Source of the DNA: Verrucomicrobiota bacterium
Lineage (GTDB): Bacteria; Verrucomicrobiota; Verrucomicrobiia; Opitutales; Opitutaceae
Direction of reading: 5' to 3'
DNA: 64,000 nucleotides
NCBI GenBank assembly: GCA_028293545.1
Contig: JAQGOP010000042.1
Coordinates: forward strand, 1-64,000
Below, piece after piece: positions 16,381 through 25,904 of the stretch. Positions within the stretch are counted from its first letter, which is position 1, and the number at the start of each line of letters is the position of its first letter. The notes below the pieces were generated by a model. The model made no database searches. It saw only the letters and a list, made by a program, of their open reading frames with translations, and was not told the DNA's origin. The position numbers were made by a program, and so were the translations under genes.

Positions 16381-17631
16381 TTAGTTGGTCCCGGCCACAA
16401 GGGCGCGCTCACGTTCCACGAGGGTCGGATGCGAATAGAAAAACGCGCTGTACCAGGGATGGGGCGTGAGGTTGCTCAGGTTTTTCTGCGCCAGTTTGTG
16501 CAGCGCTCCCAGCATCGGCGTCGATGCGCCCATCGCGTTCCGCGCAAACGCATCGGCCTCGTACTCATGCTTGCGCGAGAAAAGATTCATCAACGGGGTG
16601 AACCAGAACGTCACGAGCCCGCTCAACAGTCCGAACAGCAGAAATGCGGGCGCGAGTTCGCCGGCGGGAAATCCAAACGCCTCGTTGAACCACGGGCTCC
16701 GGGCCAGCCAGGCGATGACCGCGAACCCTGCGAACAACATGACCGCCGACAATCCAATCATCTTGGGAATGTGCCCGCGGCGATAGTGGCCGATCTCGTG
16801 CGCGAGCACGGCCTCGAGTTCCTCGCTGCTCAGCTGGTTGATCAAGGTGTCGAACAGCACGATCCGCCGGAATCGGCCGAAGCCGGTGAAAAAAGCATTC
16901 GAATGCCCCGACCGTTTGCTGCCGTCCATGACCTCGATGGTCTTGGCCTGGAAGCCGGTGCGATCACCCAGCGCGAGGAGCCGGGTGCGGAGATCCCCTT
17001 CGGGCAGCGGCGTCAGCTTGTTGAACATCGGCAGGATGAGCTTCGGGTAGAGCACGAGCATCAACAGCTGAAACCCGAAAAGCAGCGCGAAGCCCCAGAT
17101 CCACCAGGTGTGGCCCGCCCATTTCACGAGCGACAGCAGCGCCCACAGCAGCGGGAACCCGATCGCGAGCCCGAGCGCCATGCCCTTCAATTTGTCCGTC
17201 ACCCAGAGTCCCGGCGTGCTCTTGTTGAACCCGAATTTCTGCTCGAGGCGAAACTGCTCCCACCAGTCGAAAGGCAGCGCGGGGATGGAGAGCAGGATCG
17301 TGACCACGATGATGAAAACCACATGGCTCCAAACCGCCTGCGGACCGCCCCAGGCCGCGATGCGCGCGAACATCCAGGGCAGCACTCCCCCAAAAATCAC
17401 GAGGGCGAGGACCAGCGCATCAAAGATCCCGCTGATGACCCCGAACCGGGATTTTTCCAAGGTGTAGGCGACGGACTTCGCATACGTGGCGGAATCCATG
17501 ATCGCCGCCGCCGCTGGCGGCGGTGGGGCCGCGTTTCGGCGCACTTCGGCGCGGTTCAGGGCCGACAGGATTAATTCGCCGGCGAGTCGGAGCACCATCA
17601 GCCCGGCCGTGATCAAAAGCACGAAACTCAT
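16381..17631 (-). CDS. M48-family (Ste24-like) membrane metalloprotease
   Basis: A 416-residue integral membrane protease of the CAAX-prenyl-protease/Ste24 group. Several transmembrane segments precede the zinc motif AVLAHEIGHYRRGH (about residues 270-283), and EYEADAFARN downstream provides the third zinc-ligand Glu. WWEQFRLEQKFGFNKS in the N-terminal half is typical of Ste24-like bacterial homologues. Length fits the family. Bacterial members act on membrane proteins or in envelope quality control; there is no evidence for prenyl processing here. The start is the ATG at 17631, divergent from xseB by 150 bp. Confidence 0.9.
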   Translation of the reverse strand: MSFVLLITAGLMVLRLAGELILSALNRAEVRRNAAPPPPAAAAIMDSATYAKSVAYTLEKSRFGVISGIFDALVLALVIFGGVLPWMFARIAAWGGPQAVWSHVVFIIVVTILLSIPALPFDWWEQFRLEQKFGFNKSTPGLWVTDKLKGMALGLAIGFPLLWALLSLVKWAGHTWWIWGFALLFGFQLLMLVLYPKLILPMFNKLTPLPEGDLRTRLLALGDRTGFQAKTIEVMDGSKRSGHSNAFFTGFGRFRRIVLFDTLINQLSSEELEAVLAHEIGHYRRGHIPKMIGLSAVMLFAGFAVIAWLARSPWFNEAFGFPAGELAPAFLLFGLLSGLVTFWFTPLMNLFSRKHEYEADAFARNAMGASTPMLGALHKLAQKNLSNLTPHPWYSAFFYSHPTLVERERALVAGTN

Positions 17632-17781
17632 GCCTTCAATCCACCGGCTCGGAGGGTTCGAAGCAATTGCGGATTAGGCCTTTCAACCGCGCAGGCACGC
17701 GGGTGGCGGGCGGGGAAATCCGACCGGGCGGACACTGCCCGCTACGCGAAATCCGCAATTGAAAAGCCCGCCTGCCCTCGC

Positions 17782-18036
17782 ATGGTGTCGCTCGTGGAAG
17801 CCAAAGATGCCAAAATCTCGTTTGAGGCCGCACTGGCCAAGCTCGAAACGATCGTCGAATCGATGGAATCGGGCGAGGTCCCGCTGGCTGAGCTGCTGGC
17901 GAAATTTGAAGAAGGAAACCGGCTTCTCAAGGTCTGCGAAGCCCGTCTCAAGGATGCCGAGCTCAAGATCGAACAGCTGAAAAAATCCAAGGACGGCGTC
18001 ACTTTCACGAAATTCGAAGCCGTGCGCGAGAGCTGA
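17782..18036 (+). CDS. xseB: Exodeoxyribonuclease VII small subunit
   Basis: An 84-residue XseB, the small helical subunit of exonuclease VII that degrades single-stranded DNA with XseA. The family signature SFEAALAKLETIVESMESGE is followed by LAELLAKFEEGNRLLKVCEA, forming the helical hairpin. The ATG at 17782 gives a normal length; the longer plus-strand alternatives are in other frames. dxs starts 18 bp downstream, a linkage also known from proteobacterial xseB-ispA-dxs operons, though ispA is missing here. Confidence 0.92.
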   Translation: MVSLVEAKDAKISFEAALAKLETIVESMESGEVPLAELLAKFEEGNRLLKVCEARLKDAELKIEQLKKSKDGVTFTKFEAVRES

Positions 18037-18054
18037 TCTCGCCAGTTTCCGCTG

Positions 18055-19992
18055 ATGAACGAATCCGTTTCCGCCCCGCTCCCGCGTCTGCTCGACGGGA
18101 TCTACAACCCCAACGACGTCAAATCGCTCCTTCCCACCCAGCTGCCCCAGCTGGCGCAGGAAATCCGCGACGAGCTCATTGCGGTCACCGCCAGGAACGG
18201 CGGCCACATCGGCCCGAACCTCGGCGTCGTCGAGCTCACCATCGCCCTCCACCGCGTGTTCAGCACGCCGGAAGACCAGTTTGTCTTCGACGTGGCGCAC
18301 CAGGGCTACGTGCACAAATTGCTGACCGGCCGCGGTGGTGAATTCTTCCGCAAGCTGCGCCAGACCGGCGGCGCCAGCGGATTCCTCTACCGCGCGGAAA
18401 GCCGCCATGATTCCTTCGGCGCCGGACACGCGGGCACCGCCCTCTCCGCCGCGCTCGGCATGGCCACCGCCCGCGACCTGCGCGGCACTTCCGAACACGT
18501 TGTCGCGCTCTGCGGCGACGCCGCGTTCACTTGCGGCATCACGCTCGAGGCGCTGAACAACGTCGTCACTTCGACCAAGCGCCTCGTCGTCATCCTCAAC
18601 GATAACGAGTGGTCGATCGCCAAGAACGTCGGCGCGATCTCGAGCTATCTCAATCGCCTCAGCACCAACCCGACCTACAACAAGCTTCACCACGACGTGG
18701 AGGCGTTCTTCAAAAGCTTTCCGACCGGCGTCGAGATGAACCGGGTTTATCACAAGTGGAAACGCGAGACGAAGGACTTCTTCGTCGAGTCGTCGCTTTT
18801 CGAAAAATTCGGCCTGCGCTACCTCGGTCCGGTCGACGGCCACAACATCGACGCCCTCATCAAGAACCTGGAATTTGCGAAGCACTGCGATGTCCCGGTT
18901 CTCATCCACGTCCTGACGAAAAAGGGCCGGGGCCTCGACGCCGCCGTCAATTCCCCGGAGAAATTCCACGGCGCGAGCCCGTACGATCCGGTCACCGGCG
19001 AGAGCAAGAAGTCCGCGCCCGGCACGCCGCCCAATTACCAGGATGTGTTTGGCCACGCGCTGGTGCGGTTCGCGAAGGCCGATCCCACAATCGTCGGCAT
19101 CACCGGCGCAATGCCGAGCGGGACCGGCCTCACCCATCTCGCCGCCGAGGTGCCGGGGCAATTCTTCGATGTCGGGATCGCCGAGGAACACGCCGTGCTT
19201 TTCGCCGCGGGTATGGCGACGAAGGGCATCAAGCCGGTGTGCGCGATTTACTCGACGTTTCTCCAGCGCGCGTACGACCAGATCATCCACGACGTCGCGC
19301 TGCAGAACCTGCCGGTCACGTTCTGCATGGATCGCGCCGGGCTTTCGCCGAACGACGGGCCCACGCACCACGGACTCTTCGACCTCGCATACCTGCGTTG
19401 CGTGCCGAATGCGACGGTCATGCAGCCCAAGGACGAGGACGAACTCGTCGACATGCTCCACACGAGCCTGCATCTCGGCAGCCCCGCGTTCGTGCGTTAC
19501 CCGCGCGGCGCCGGCCTCGGAGTCAAAATCAAGGACCAGCCCGCCACCTTGGCGATCGGCCACGCCGAGATTCTCCGCGAAGGCTCCAATGTGATGATCT
19601 GGGCGCTCGGTCCGATGATCCAGGACGCGCTCAAACTCGCCGCCCGGCTCGAGGTGGAGGAAAACATTTCGGTTGGCGTCGTGAACGCCCGCTTCGTGAA
19701 GCCGCTCGATCGCACCCTCCTGCTGAGCCAGGCCGCGTGCATTCCCCTCCTGGTCACGATGGAGGACCACGTCGTCACCGGCGGATTCGGCAGCGCGGTC
19801 CTTGAAGCATTGCAGGAAGCGGATTGCCCGGTCGCCCTCGAACGCATCGGCTGGCCCGACAAATTCATTGAGCACGGCAGCAACGTGGAGACGCTCCGCG
19901 CCGCCTACGGCCTCGCGCCCGATGATATCTACCGCCGCGTCCTGAACCGCTGGCGCAACCTCAGCGCCGAGCACGTCGAGGCCGACGTTTGA
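18055..19992 (+). CDS. dxs: 1-deoxy-D-xylulose-5-phosphate synthase
   Basis: A 645-residue Dxs catalysing the first step of the MEP isoprenoid pathway (pyruvate + glyceraldehyde 3-phosphate to DXP), thiamine-diphosphate dependent. Visible are RNGGHIGPNLGVVELT with an active-site His, FGAGHAGTALSAALG, the ThDP-binding GDAAFTCGITLEALNN ending in LNDNEWSI, and the transketolase pyrimidine-binding part with DVGIAEEHAVLFAAGMA. The C-terminal domain is complete. The ATG at 18055 fits the expected N-terminus. A very long antisense ORF over this gene is a composition artefact. Confidence 0.97.
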   Translation: MNESVSAPLPRLLDGIYNPNDVKSLLPTQLPQLAQEIRDELIAVTARNGGHIGPNLGVVELTIALHRVFSTPEDQFVFDVAHQGYVHKLLTGRGGEFFRKLRQTGGASGFLYRAESRHDSFGAGHAGTALSAALGMATARDLRGTSEHVVALCGDAAFTCGITLEALNNVVTSTKRLVVILNDNEWSIAKNVGAISSYLNRLSTNPTYNKLHHDVEAFFKSFPTGVEMNRVYHKWKRETKDFFVESSLFEKFGLRYLGPVDGHNIDALIKNLEFAKHCDVPVLIHVLTKKGRGLDAAVNSPEKFHGASPYDPVTGESKKSAPGTPPNYQDVFGHALVRFAKADPTIVGITGAMPSGTGLTHLAAEVPGQFFDVGIAEEHAVLFAAGMATKGIKPVCAIYSTFLQRAYDQIIHDVALQNLPVTFCMDRAGLSPNDGPTHHGLFDLAYLRCVPNATVMQPKDEDELVDMLHTSLHLGSPAFVRYPRGAGLGVKIKDQPATLAIGHAEILREGSNVMIWALGPMIQDALKLAARLEVEENISVGVVNARFVKPLDRTLLLSQAACIPLLVTMEDHVVTGGFGSAVLEALQEADCPVALERIGWPDKFIEHGSNVETLRAAYGLAPDDIYRRVLNRWRNLSAEHVEADV

Positions 19993-20104
19993 GCAAATTC
20001 GGCTTTACGATGGACGAATTTCGATTTGTCCAAGCCCGGCCCGCCCCAACCGGCGCGCGCGCGGCATGCACCTCGTCGTCTCTTCGTCGTAACGCACCGC
20101 TTCC

Positions 20105-20863
20105 ATGCATCGGCCCACGCTCGTCATCCTGCTGACGCTCAAGGCCGTCGCCTTCAGCCTGGCCGCCTGCGGATATTGGAAAATCGCCGCCGCGGTTTTC
20201 TTCGGCCCGGACCTGTGGGTTTTTTATAATCTCTTCGTCCCTTCCGCCCAGGGACTTTGCCGCAACTTCACCCGCTTCGAAACGACCGAACGGGAAATCT
20301 GGCTGACCATCGACGATGGCCCCGATCCTCAAGACACCCCGCGGCTCCTCGACCTGCTTGATCGCCACCGCGCCCGGGCCACTTTTTTCCTGGTCGGCGA
20401 ACGCGTCGCGCGCTGGCCGGAGCTCGCCCGGGAAATTGTGCGGCGCGGGCATGAGATCGGCCACCACACCCATACGCACCCATCGGGGAGCCTTTGGTGC
20501 GCGAGCCGGCGCCGCCTCGAAACCGAGCTCGATTCCGCCATCGCCGTCTTGGCCCCGATCACGTCGCTGCGTTGGTTTCGCCCCCCGGTCGGCATCAAAC
20601 ATTTCCTGCTGCCCCGCGCCCTCGCCGCCCGAAAACTCGAGTACGTCGGCTGGAGTTTGCGGAGTGGCGACTGCCTGGCCCGATCTTCGATCGCGGTAGA
20701 AAATAATGTGAGGCGTCACCTGCGCCCGGGCGTGATCCTCCTGATGCACGAAGGCCCCAGCGTCCCTCCCACCCTGCGCGTGACTGCGCTCTCGCGAGTG
20801 ATGGACGCGCTCGCCGCCCAGAACTACCGCTGCGTGATACCCGATCGCGCGAAGTTGCGGTGA
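20105..20863 (+). CDS. Polysaccharide deacetylase (NodB-type)
   Basis: A 252-residue protein with an N-terminal hydrophobic segment (about residues 5-35) that could anchor it in the membrane, then a NodB homology domain. LTIDDGPDPQDTP carries the metal-binding Asp, GHHTHTHPSG the two His ligands, and RWFRPPVGIK and ILLMHEGP the later motifs. Family members remove N- or O-acetyl groups from cell-wall or capsular glycans. The ATG at 20105 is preferred. It lies 112 bp after dxs and converges with the ABC permease gene with a 3-bp gap. Confidence 0.87.
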   Translation: MHRPTLVILLTLKAVAFSLAACGYWKIAAAVFFGPDLWVFYNLFVPSAQGLCRNFTRFETTEREIWLTIDDGPDPQDTPRLLDLLDRHRARATFFLVGERVARWPELAREIVRRGHEIGHHTHTHPSGSLWCASRRRLETELDSAIAVLAPITSLRWFRPPVGIKHFLLPRALAARKLEYVGWSLRSGDCLARSSIAVENNVRRHLRPGVILLMHEGPSVPPTLRVTALSRVMDALAAQNYRCVIPDRAKLR

Positions 20864-20866
20864 CGC

Positions 20867-22348
20867 TCACGCCTCGCGCGGACGAAGCTCGGCCCGTGCG
20901 TAATAATTTCGCGCGTAAGCATAGTAAGCCCAATATATCGCGCCCGTACCGACCAGCAGTCCTCCGCCGCGCAACGCTACGGAAAGCGAATCAACCGCGG
21001 CGACTGCGGGCCAATGCGTCACCCAGTAAATTGCCGCAAGACTTAGCAGTCCGCCGAGCAAGCCCGCCAGCAGCTGCATCAGCGGGTTCACTTTCCGGCG
21101 AAATTTTTCCGCCCCGTTCGGAAATATCGCCTGAGGAATTGGCATGAAGAAAAAGGTGACGAGGGTCGGCATGATGAACACCAAAAGCACCGAGGCACTG
21201 AAGGGAACGTGCTGGGTTTGGCCAATGAAGAGGACCCCTCCGGCGACAACGACGAGGTGAATCAACGCGAAGAAAACGTTCTGGCGAAGATGCGACCGAA
21301 ACGCCGCGCGACCCCGCTGATCGCGTGAGATTGGATGCCACAGGTTCGGCAGCAGCGACGTGTCGTGCATCACCGCGCAAACGTAGCCGACCCCCGCCGT
21401 CAGCGCCGCTAACAATCCCCGCGCCACTTTCCCGAACTGCGGTTGATCCGGATTGGGATCGATCAGCTGCCCAAGGAATGAGCCAAAAGTCATCGCTTCG
21501 TGCCGGCCGGATTTCCAGGCCCAGAAAATTATCAGTCCATAAAGGCCGTAAACCAGAGCCACCGAAACCAACACGCTGGCGAGCAAGCCGCCGCGTTTCT
21601 GTCCGAGCCGCTCGTAAGCGCCAGCCTTCACCCAGGTCGAGAGCGAGGAATGTTCCCTCGGATTATTCCAATGCGCTCGATCCTGCGCGGCCACCAAAGT
21701 CGTCCGGCGTGCTCGTTGGGCGCCCGCATGAACCGGAAAAAACCACGCCAGTTTTGTCATGAGCGTCCCGGGTAAATCTGGCGGCGCGAGGAAGCGATGG
21801 TACCGGAGCGCCAGCAATCCGGCCGCGCCCAGCAAAAGAACCAGCGTGCCGGTCAGCGGGGCGCGCGACAGCAGCGACACCGCCGGGAGCGCTTTCGCGA
21901 CCAGCATGACCTCGATGATGAACGTCAGCCACGAACGGCCAAACCCAAGGCCCAGGCTAAACAGGAAAAAGCAGAGGGCCCAGAGAGTGAATCCGTCCAA
22001 CGGGAGAAATGAGCGCGGCACGGTCTTTGACCAAAACACCGCCGTTCCCGCTGCAACGATCAGGGCGGTCACCAGGACATTGAGGTTGATCGCTCGACGC
22101 AGGCCAGGAATGACGCGCGCCAGCCGGACTCCAGCCAGCTCGGCCATCGCGTTGCCGAGAAAACTGCCCAGCGAAACCAACCAGCCCACCGCCACTGCAC
22201 TATTGATCACCGCAAAGAAAACCGGGGGAATTTCGCTGCCCACGAGATGCCGGATGATCGCGGGAATTGCCGCCAGCAGGACCAACACTGCCACAGTCGC
22301 CATGAATGCCGGCCTCGCGATCAGGCGAAAAAGGACTTTCGGGTTCAT
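20867..22348 (-). CDS. ABC transporter membrane protein (permease-like)
   Basis: A 493-residue protein with about ten hydrophobic segments spread along its length, consistent with an ABC-2-type or related permease. The start ATG at 22348 overlaps the ATPase stop by ATGA; longer in-frame extensions run into the ATPase gene and are rejected. It is co-transcribed with the ATPase and the GntR repressor. I recognise no substrate motif; GntR-ABC units of the YtrA kind often handle peptides, antibiotics or envelope stress. Two soluble loops (around residues 220-260 and 290-350) interrupt the hydrophobic blocks. Confidence 0.75.
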   Translation of the reverse strand: MNPKVLFRLIARPAFMATVAVLVLLAAIPAIIRHLVGSEIPPVFFAVINSAVAVGWLVSLGSFLGNAMAELAGVRLARVIPGLRRAINLNVLVTALIVAAGTAVFWSKTVPRSFLPLDGFTLWALCFFLFSLGLGFGRSWLTFIIEVMLVAKALPAVSLLSRAPLTGTLVLLLGAAGLLALRYHRFLAPPDLPGTLMTKLAWFFPVHAGAQRARRTTLVAAQDRAHWNNPREHSSLSTWVKAGAYERLGQKRGGLLASVLVSVALVYGLYGLIIFWAWKSGRHEAMTFGSFLGQLIDPNPDQPQFGKVARGLLAALTAGVGYVCAVMHDTSLLPNLWHPISRDQRGRAAFRSHLRQNVFFALIHLVVVAGGVLFIGQTQHVPFSASVLLVFIMPTLVTFFFMPIPQAIFPNGAEKFRRKVNPLMQLLAGLLGGLLSLAAIYWVTHWPAVAAVDSLSVALRGGGLLVGTGAIYWAYYAYARNYYARAELRPREA

Positions 22349-23229
22349 GGGCGGGATTTCAGCAGGAGTGGATAGATTCGCTCCAGGTTCAGGCGGCCGA
22401 TCGTCACGTCGACGTGGTATTTTTCTCGAAACATCGCCAGCTGATGGTCCGCGTTTTCGACGATCAGGTTTGCCTGCCGTCCCGAAGACATTTGCTGCCG
22501 GATGTATCCCTCGCGAAAAGTTTCCGGCAGCACGCCGTTCGTCGACGTGAGCCGCCATTCGGCGAACCGTTCCTGCAGCACATCGAGCGGCGAGTTCGCT
22601 TTCAAATTTCCCTGGTCCAGGCAAATCACCCAATCCACCAAGCGCTCGATATCCATGAGCGCGTGCGAGCTGACGATGATCGTCACGTCATCCTCGTCGA
22701 GCAGTCGCATAATGAATTTCAGCAGCGACTCGCGCGCGATGGGGTCGAGCGAACTCACCGGTTCGTCGAGCAACAGCAATTTGGGGTGATGGCAAACCGC
22801 GGTGATGATCCCGAGCTTCTGGACGTCGCCGCCCGAGAGATGGCCCACCTTCGCCTTCGGATCCAAATCGAGATCCTCGAGCAGGCTCGCCTGCCGAGCC
22901 ACGTCCCAGTTTTTATAAAACGACCCGAAGTAAGCGAGGTGCTCGTCGACGCGCATCCAGTCGAGAAAGCGGTTCTCCTGGAAGACAACGCCGATGCGGG
23001 AAAGCGCGTCGTCCTCGAGACGCGCGCTGTCGGTCCCGAGGGTCCGGCACATCCCTTCGCTCGCGATCGCCGTGCCGGCGACGAGGGCCAGCAAAGTTGT
23101 TTTGCCGCTGCCGTTCTGGCCGATCAACCCCACCACCCTTTGCCGGTCGATGGTGAGGTCCAATTCGTTCAGCGCGATTTTTGGCCCGTAGGTTTTCGTC
23201 AGGCGTTTGGTTTCAACGATAGGATTCAT
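22345..23229 (-). CDS. ABC transporter ATP-binding protein
   Basis: A 294-residue ABC ATPase. Walker A is GQNGSGKTT near residue 38, the signature is HLSGGDVQKLG, Walker B is LLLLDEPVSSLD, and the switch His lies in IIVSSHAL. About 70 extra C-terminal residues resemble those of drug/lantibiotic-type exporters. The ATG at 23229 is used; the gene overlaps the GntR gene by 17 bp and the permease by 4 bp, so all three should be expressed together. The start 12 codons upstream is less likely. Confidence 0.92.
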   Translation of the reverse strand: MNPIVETKRLTKTYGPKIALNELDLTIDRQRVVGLIGQNGSGKTTLLALVAGTAIASEGMCRTLGTDSARLEDDALSRIGVVFQENRFLDWMRVDEHLAYFGSFYKNWDVARQASLLEDLDLDPKAKVGHLSGGDVQKLGIITAVCHHPKLLLLDEPVSSLDPIARESLLKFIMRLLDEDDVTIIVSSHALMDIERLVDWVICLDQGNLKANSPLDVLQERFAEWRLTSTNGVLPETFREGYIRQQMSSGRQANLIVENADHQLAMFREKYHVDVTIGRLNLERIYPLLLKSRP

Positions 23230-23623
23230 GGGAGTTTTCTTCGATTTCTTCCCCGAGCATTTCACGGAAAATCCCGAGCGCGTGTTCCGGCGGCATGTTC
23301 AGCTGGCGCACGATCGTGATCGCCGCCGCGAGCGCCTCGCGCACATGCGCGTCCCGCGACATTTCCTGTTTCGTATAACTCGCAGCCGCCACCACGAGCT
23401 GCTGGCCGCGCCGCCGCTCAATCACGCGCTCCTTCTCCAGCATCGAGTACGCTTTGCTCACCGTCATGCTGTTGATCCCCAGGGTCGCCGCCAAGCTCCG
23501 CACCGAATCCAGCGGATCACCCGGCTGCAGGATGCCCGCAGTGATCTGGAACCGAACCTGATCCAGAATCTGCCGGTAAACCGGAACTCCATTGTGCGGA
23601 TCAATGTTGATAATCATCGGCAC
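23213..23623 (-). CDS. GntR-family (YtrA-type) transcriptional regulator
   Basis: A 136-residue regulator with an N-terminal winged helix (VPVYRQILDQVRFQITAG, DSVRSLAATLGINSMTVSKA, ERVIERRRGQ) and only a short C-terminal helical tail, which defines the YtrA subfamily associated with ABC transporters. The start is GTG 23623, or ATG 23617 two codons later. A 22-bp inverted repeat sits 7 bp upstream of the GTG, consistent with autorepression of the regulator-ATPase-permease operon. Confidence 0.9.
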   Translation of the reverse strand: MPMIINIDPHNGVPVYRQILDQVRFQITAGILQPGDPLDSVRSLAATLGINSMTVSKAYSMLEKERVIERRRGQQLVVAAASYTKQEMSRDAHVREALAAAITIVRQLNMPPEHALGIFREMLGEEIEENSHESYR

Positions 23624-23630
23624 ACCCGAG

Positions 23631-23652
23631 CTGTATTAGTGTCGTAATACAG
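23631..23652 (-). promoter_or_regulatory. Probable GntR operator
   Basis: A perfect 8-bp inverted repeat with 6-bp spacer (CTGTATTA-gtgtcg-TAATACAG) lies immediately upstream of the GntR gene. On the minus strand it overlaps a TTGACT hexamer (23651-23656) that could be a -35 element. Binding here would block transcription of the regulator-ABC operon. The site fits YtrA-type operators; the regulator-site link is inferred from position. Confidence 0.7.
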
Positions 23653-23692
23653 TCAAATAAAATTCAGCTTTTCTTCTGAACCCTCAGCGGGC

Positions 23693-24376
23693 CTACACCA
23701 TCGGTTTCGTTTTCACCTGGAGCTTTCGGGCTTTGAACCGACGTCGCAGCTGGTGCAGCACGGCGCCCGCGACCAGGAAAAACACCCCGGCGCCAATCAT
23801 GGCTGAACGATCCCCGCGCATCAGCGCATCCCCAAACAGGATCATCGCCACGAGATAGGCGGCGGGCACGACCGTCGATACGAGCATATAGGGACCAAAC
23901 GGAGCTCGCGCCAAACCGAGCACGTAACTCTGGAGGGGAAAAGGCGGCCCGGGCACAATGCGAACGAGGAGAATGATCGTCCACGCCGTCCCCGGCTCGA
24001 TGACCGGCAATTCGTAGCCGAGGCGTTTGATGAGCCGGCTGATCAGCGGGCGCAGCGCGCGCGAGGCGACCCAATAGGAAATGGCCACATTGATCGTCAC
24101 TGCGACGATCGAGCACAAAATCACCATCCCCACTCCCATCACCGGCCCGAACACCGGGCCGGCGACGACGGTGAAAGGGGAAAGCGGAAATCCGATGATC
24201 GGCAGGCAGGTCATCGCAATGAAAAACGGCAGCGGTCCCGCTTCGCGAAAAAACGCCACGCTCCGGTCGATGTAAACTCCCGGATGCGCCTGCCGCTCCA
24301 ATAGCCACAGCCCGATTCCCAGCAGGGTCACCGCCAGGACAATCTTGACGACGCTCGACGCTCGAATCCGCTTCAT
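23693..24376 (-). CDS. VTT/TVP38-TMEM64 family (DedA-like) membrane protein
   Basis: A 227-residue membrane protein with five to six hydrophobic segments. The central FPLSPFTVVAGPVFGPVMG and RIVPGPPFPLQSYVLGL stretches match the VTT (SNARE-associated/DedA-like) domain, now linked to lipid scrambling or flipping. The start ATG at 24376 overlaps the antiporter stop by ATGA, so it is translationally coupled to it. A longer in-frame extension lies antisense to nothing useful and within the antiporter gene; it is rejected. Confidence 0.82.
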   Translation of the reverse strand: MKRIRASSVVKIVLAVTLLGIGLWLLERQAHPGVYIDRSVAFFREAGPLPFFIAMTCLPIIGFPLSPFTVVAGPVFGPVMGVGMVILCSIVAVTINVAISYWVASRALRPLISRLIKRLGYELPVIEPGTAWTIILLVRIVPGPPFPLQSYVLGLARAPFGPYMLVSTVVPAAYLVAMILFGDALMRGDRSAMIGAGVFFLVAGAVLHQLRRRFKARKLQVKTKPMV

Positions 24377-25626
24377 GCCGCCGCCTTGAACCGGGTGCCG
24401 TCGTTCGCGCGATAAAACCGGTTGAACATCGGGGTGGCCATCAGCGTCGTCACGATCGCCATGAACACGAGGATCGAGAAAAGCGTCGGGGTGATGATCC
24501 CGCGCTCCAACCCGATGTTGAGGATGATCAATTCCATCAGTCCGCGCGCATTCATCAGCGAACCCACGCCCATCGCCTCGCGATGCGTTTCCCCGCACGC
24601 CCGCGCCGCCGCGTAACACGCTCCCGCTTTACCCACGACCGCCGCAGCCAGCACCGCGAGCGCCACCAGCCACAACCTCGGGTCGTTCACCAAGTCGAAG
24701 CGCGTGTTGAGGCCGGAATAAATAAAGAACAACGGAAGCAGCAGCGCGGTCGTCAGCGGCTCGATCAGCCCATGGAGTTTCGTCACGAAGGGCCCCCGCG
24801 GCATCGCCGCTCCCAGGAAAAATGCGCCGAACACGGCGTACAGCCGGATCGTATCGGTGTACCATGCGGCCAGCATCAGCAGCACCATCACCCAGCCCAT
24901 CGCCACGCGTTCCGCCGCTTCTCCGCGTTCGGCGTAGCGCGAGATGGCGCGCAGGAGCGGCTGCCCGACGGTGAAGAGCACGGAGACAAACAGCGCGGAG
25001 CCGCCCACCGCCACCACCGCTATCCACGGGTCTCGCCCGAAACTCGCCAGCACCAGTGCGAGCACGCCCCACGCCGCCGCGTCATCGATCGCGCCCGCGG
25101 CCAGCGCCAAGGCTCCCACGGTCGTACCGGTCAGCCCGCGCTCAAAGATAATCCGTGCAAGCATCGGGAACGCGGTGATCGCCATCGCGGCCCCCATGAA
25201 GGGCACCGCCTGGATTGCGGTCACATCCGCCCCGAAAAACCCGCCGCGCCCAAGAAGGTACCACGCCAGCCCGCACCCGAGCACAAAAGGCACCAGGATC
25301 CCGGAGGCGGAAATCGCGATCGCGCTTTTCAGGCGCGTGCGGATCAGGTCCATCCGAAAGTCGAGGCCCACCGTAAACATGTAAAGGGCCAGGCCCAGCT
25401 GGGCGCCCGAGAAAAGGATCGGACGCGACGCCGCGGGAAAAAACGCCTGCTGCACGTGGGGGCAGAAATATCCGAACAACGACGGGCCGAGCAAAACTCC
25501 GGCGATCATTTCCCCCACCACCGGGGGCTGGCCCAGCCGCACCGCCGCCATCGACACGAGCCGGCACACCACCAGCACCGCCGCCAGCTGCAGGAAAAAT
25601 CTCACCGAAAGCTCAAAGGTCGTCAT
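24373..25626 (-). CDS. CPA2-type cation/proton antiporter (KefB-like membrane domain)
   Basis: A 417-residue protein with about twelve transmembrane segments and no cytoplasmic TrkA-N domain. Near the N-terminus GQPPVVGEMIAGVLLGPS is the CPA2 hallmark, and AAGAIDDAAAWGVLAL holds the conserved acidic pair used for ion/proton exchange. VGSLMNARGLMELIILNIGL is the late motif. It likely exchanges Na+ or K+ for protons across the inner membrane. The ATG at 25626 is used; the 96-codon in-frame extension is unrelated, G+C-biased sequence. Confidence 0.9.
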   Translation of the reverse strand: MTTFELSVRFFLQLAAVLVVCRLVSMAAVRLGQPPVVGEMIAGVLLGPSLFGYFCPHVQQAFFPAASRPILFSGAQLGLALYMFTVGLDFRMDLIRTRLKSAIAISASGILVPFVLGCGLAWYLLGRGGFFGADVTAIQAVPFMGAAMAITAFPMLARIIFERGLTGTTVGALALAAGAIDDAAAWGVLALVLASFGRDPWIAVVAVGGSALFVSVLFTVGQPLLRAISRYAERGEAAERVAMGWVMVLLMLAAWYTDTIRLYAVFGAFFLGAAMPRGPFVTKLHGLIEPLTTALLLPLFFIYSGLNTRFDLVNDPRLWLVALAVLAAAVVGKAGACYAAARACGETHREAMGVGSLMNARGLMELIILNIGLERGIITPTLFSILVFMAIVTTLMATPMFNRFYRANDGTRFKAAA

Positions 25627-25904
25627 GGGGCTCCGCAATCTCGCCAAGCCCCCCGAATCGTCACAAGTCGAATCGCTGTAACCCTTGGCGGATACAGCGC
25701 AGGCCAACAGGCACGGTCCTCCCGGCCTGCCCGTGCGCGCGCCCAAAATGGGCTTGCCGCATGCCGCGGTCAGATTTCCCTCAGTCATGGTTTTCCGCGT
25801 CGCTCCTCGGCCTGCAAAGATTTCCGTCAACCTCGTCCGCTTTTGCCGGTCTATCGGCCGCTGAACCCGTCGCCCGCCGCGAATCCCTCCCGACTTTACC
25901 ACGC

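Noticed and set aside
17683-19974. A 763-codon open frame antisense to xseB-dxs
   Set aside because: Same artefact; sense-strand Dxs is unmistakable.
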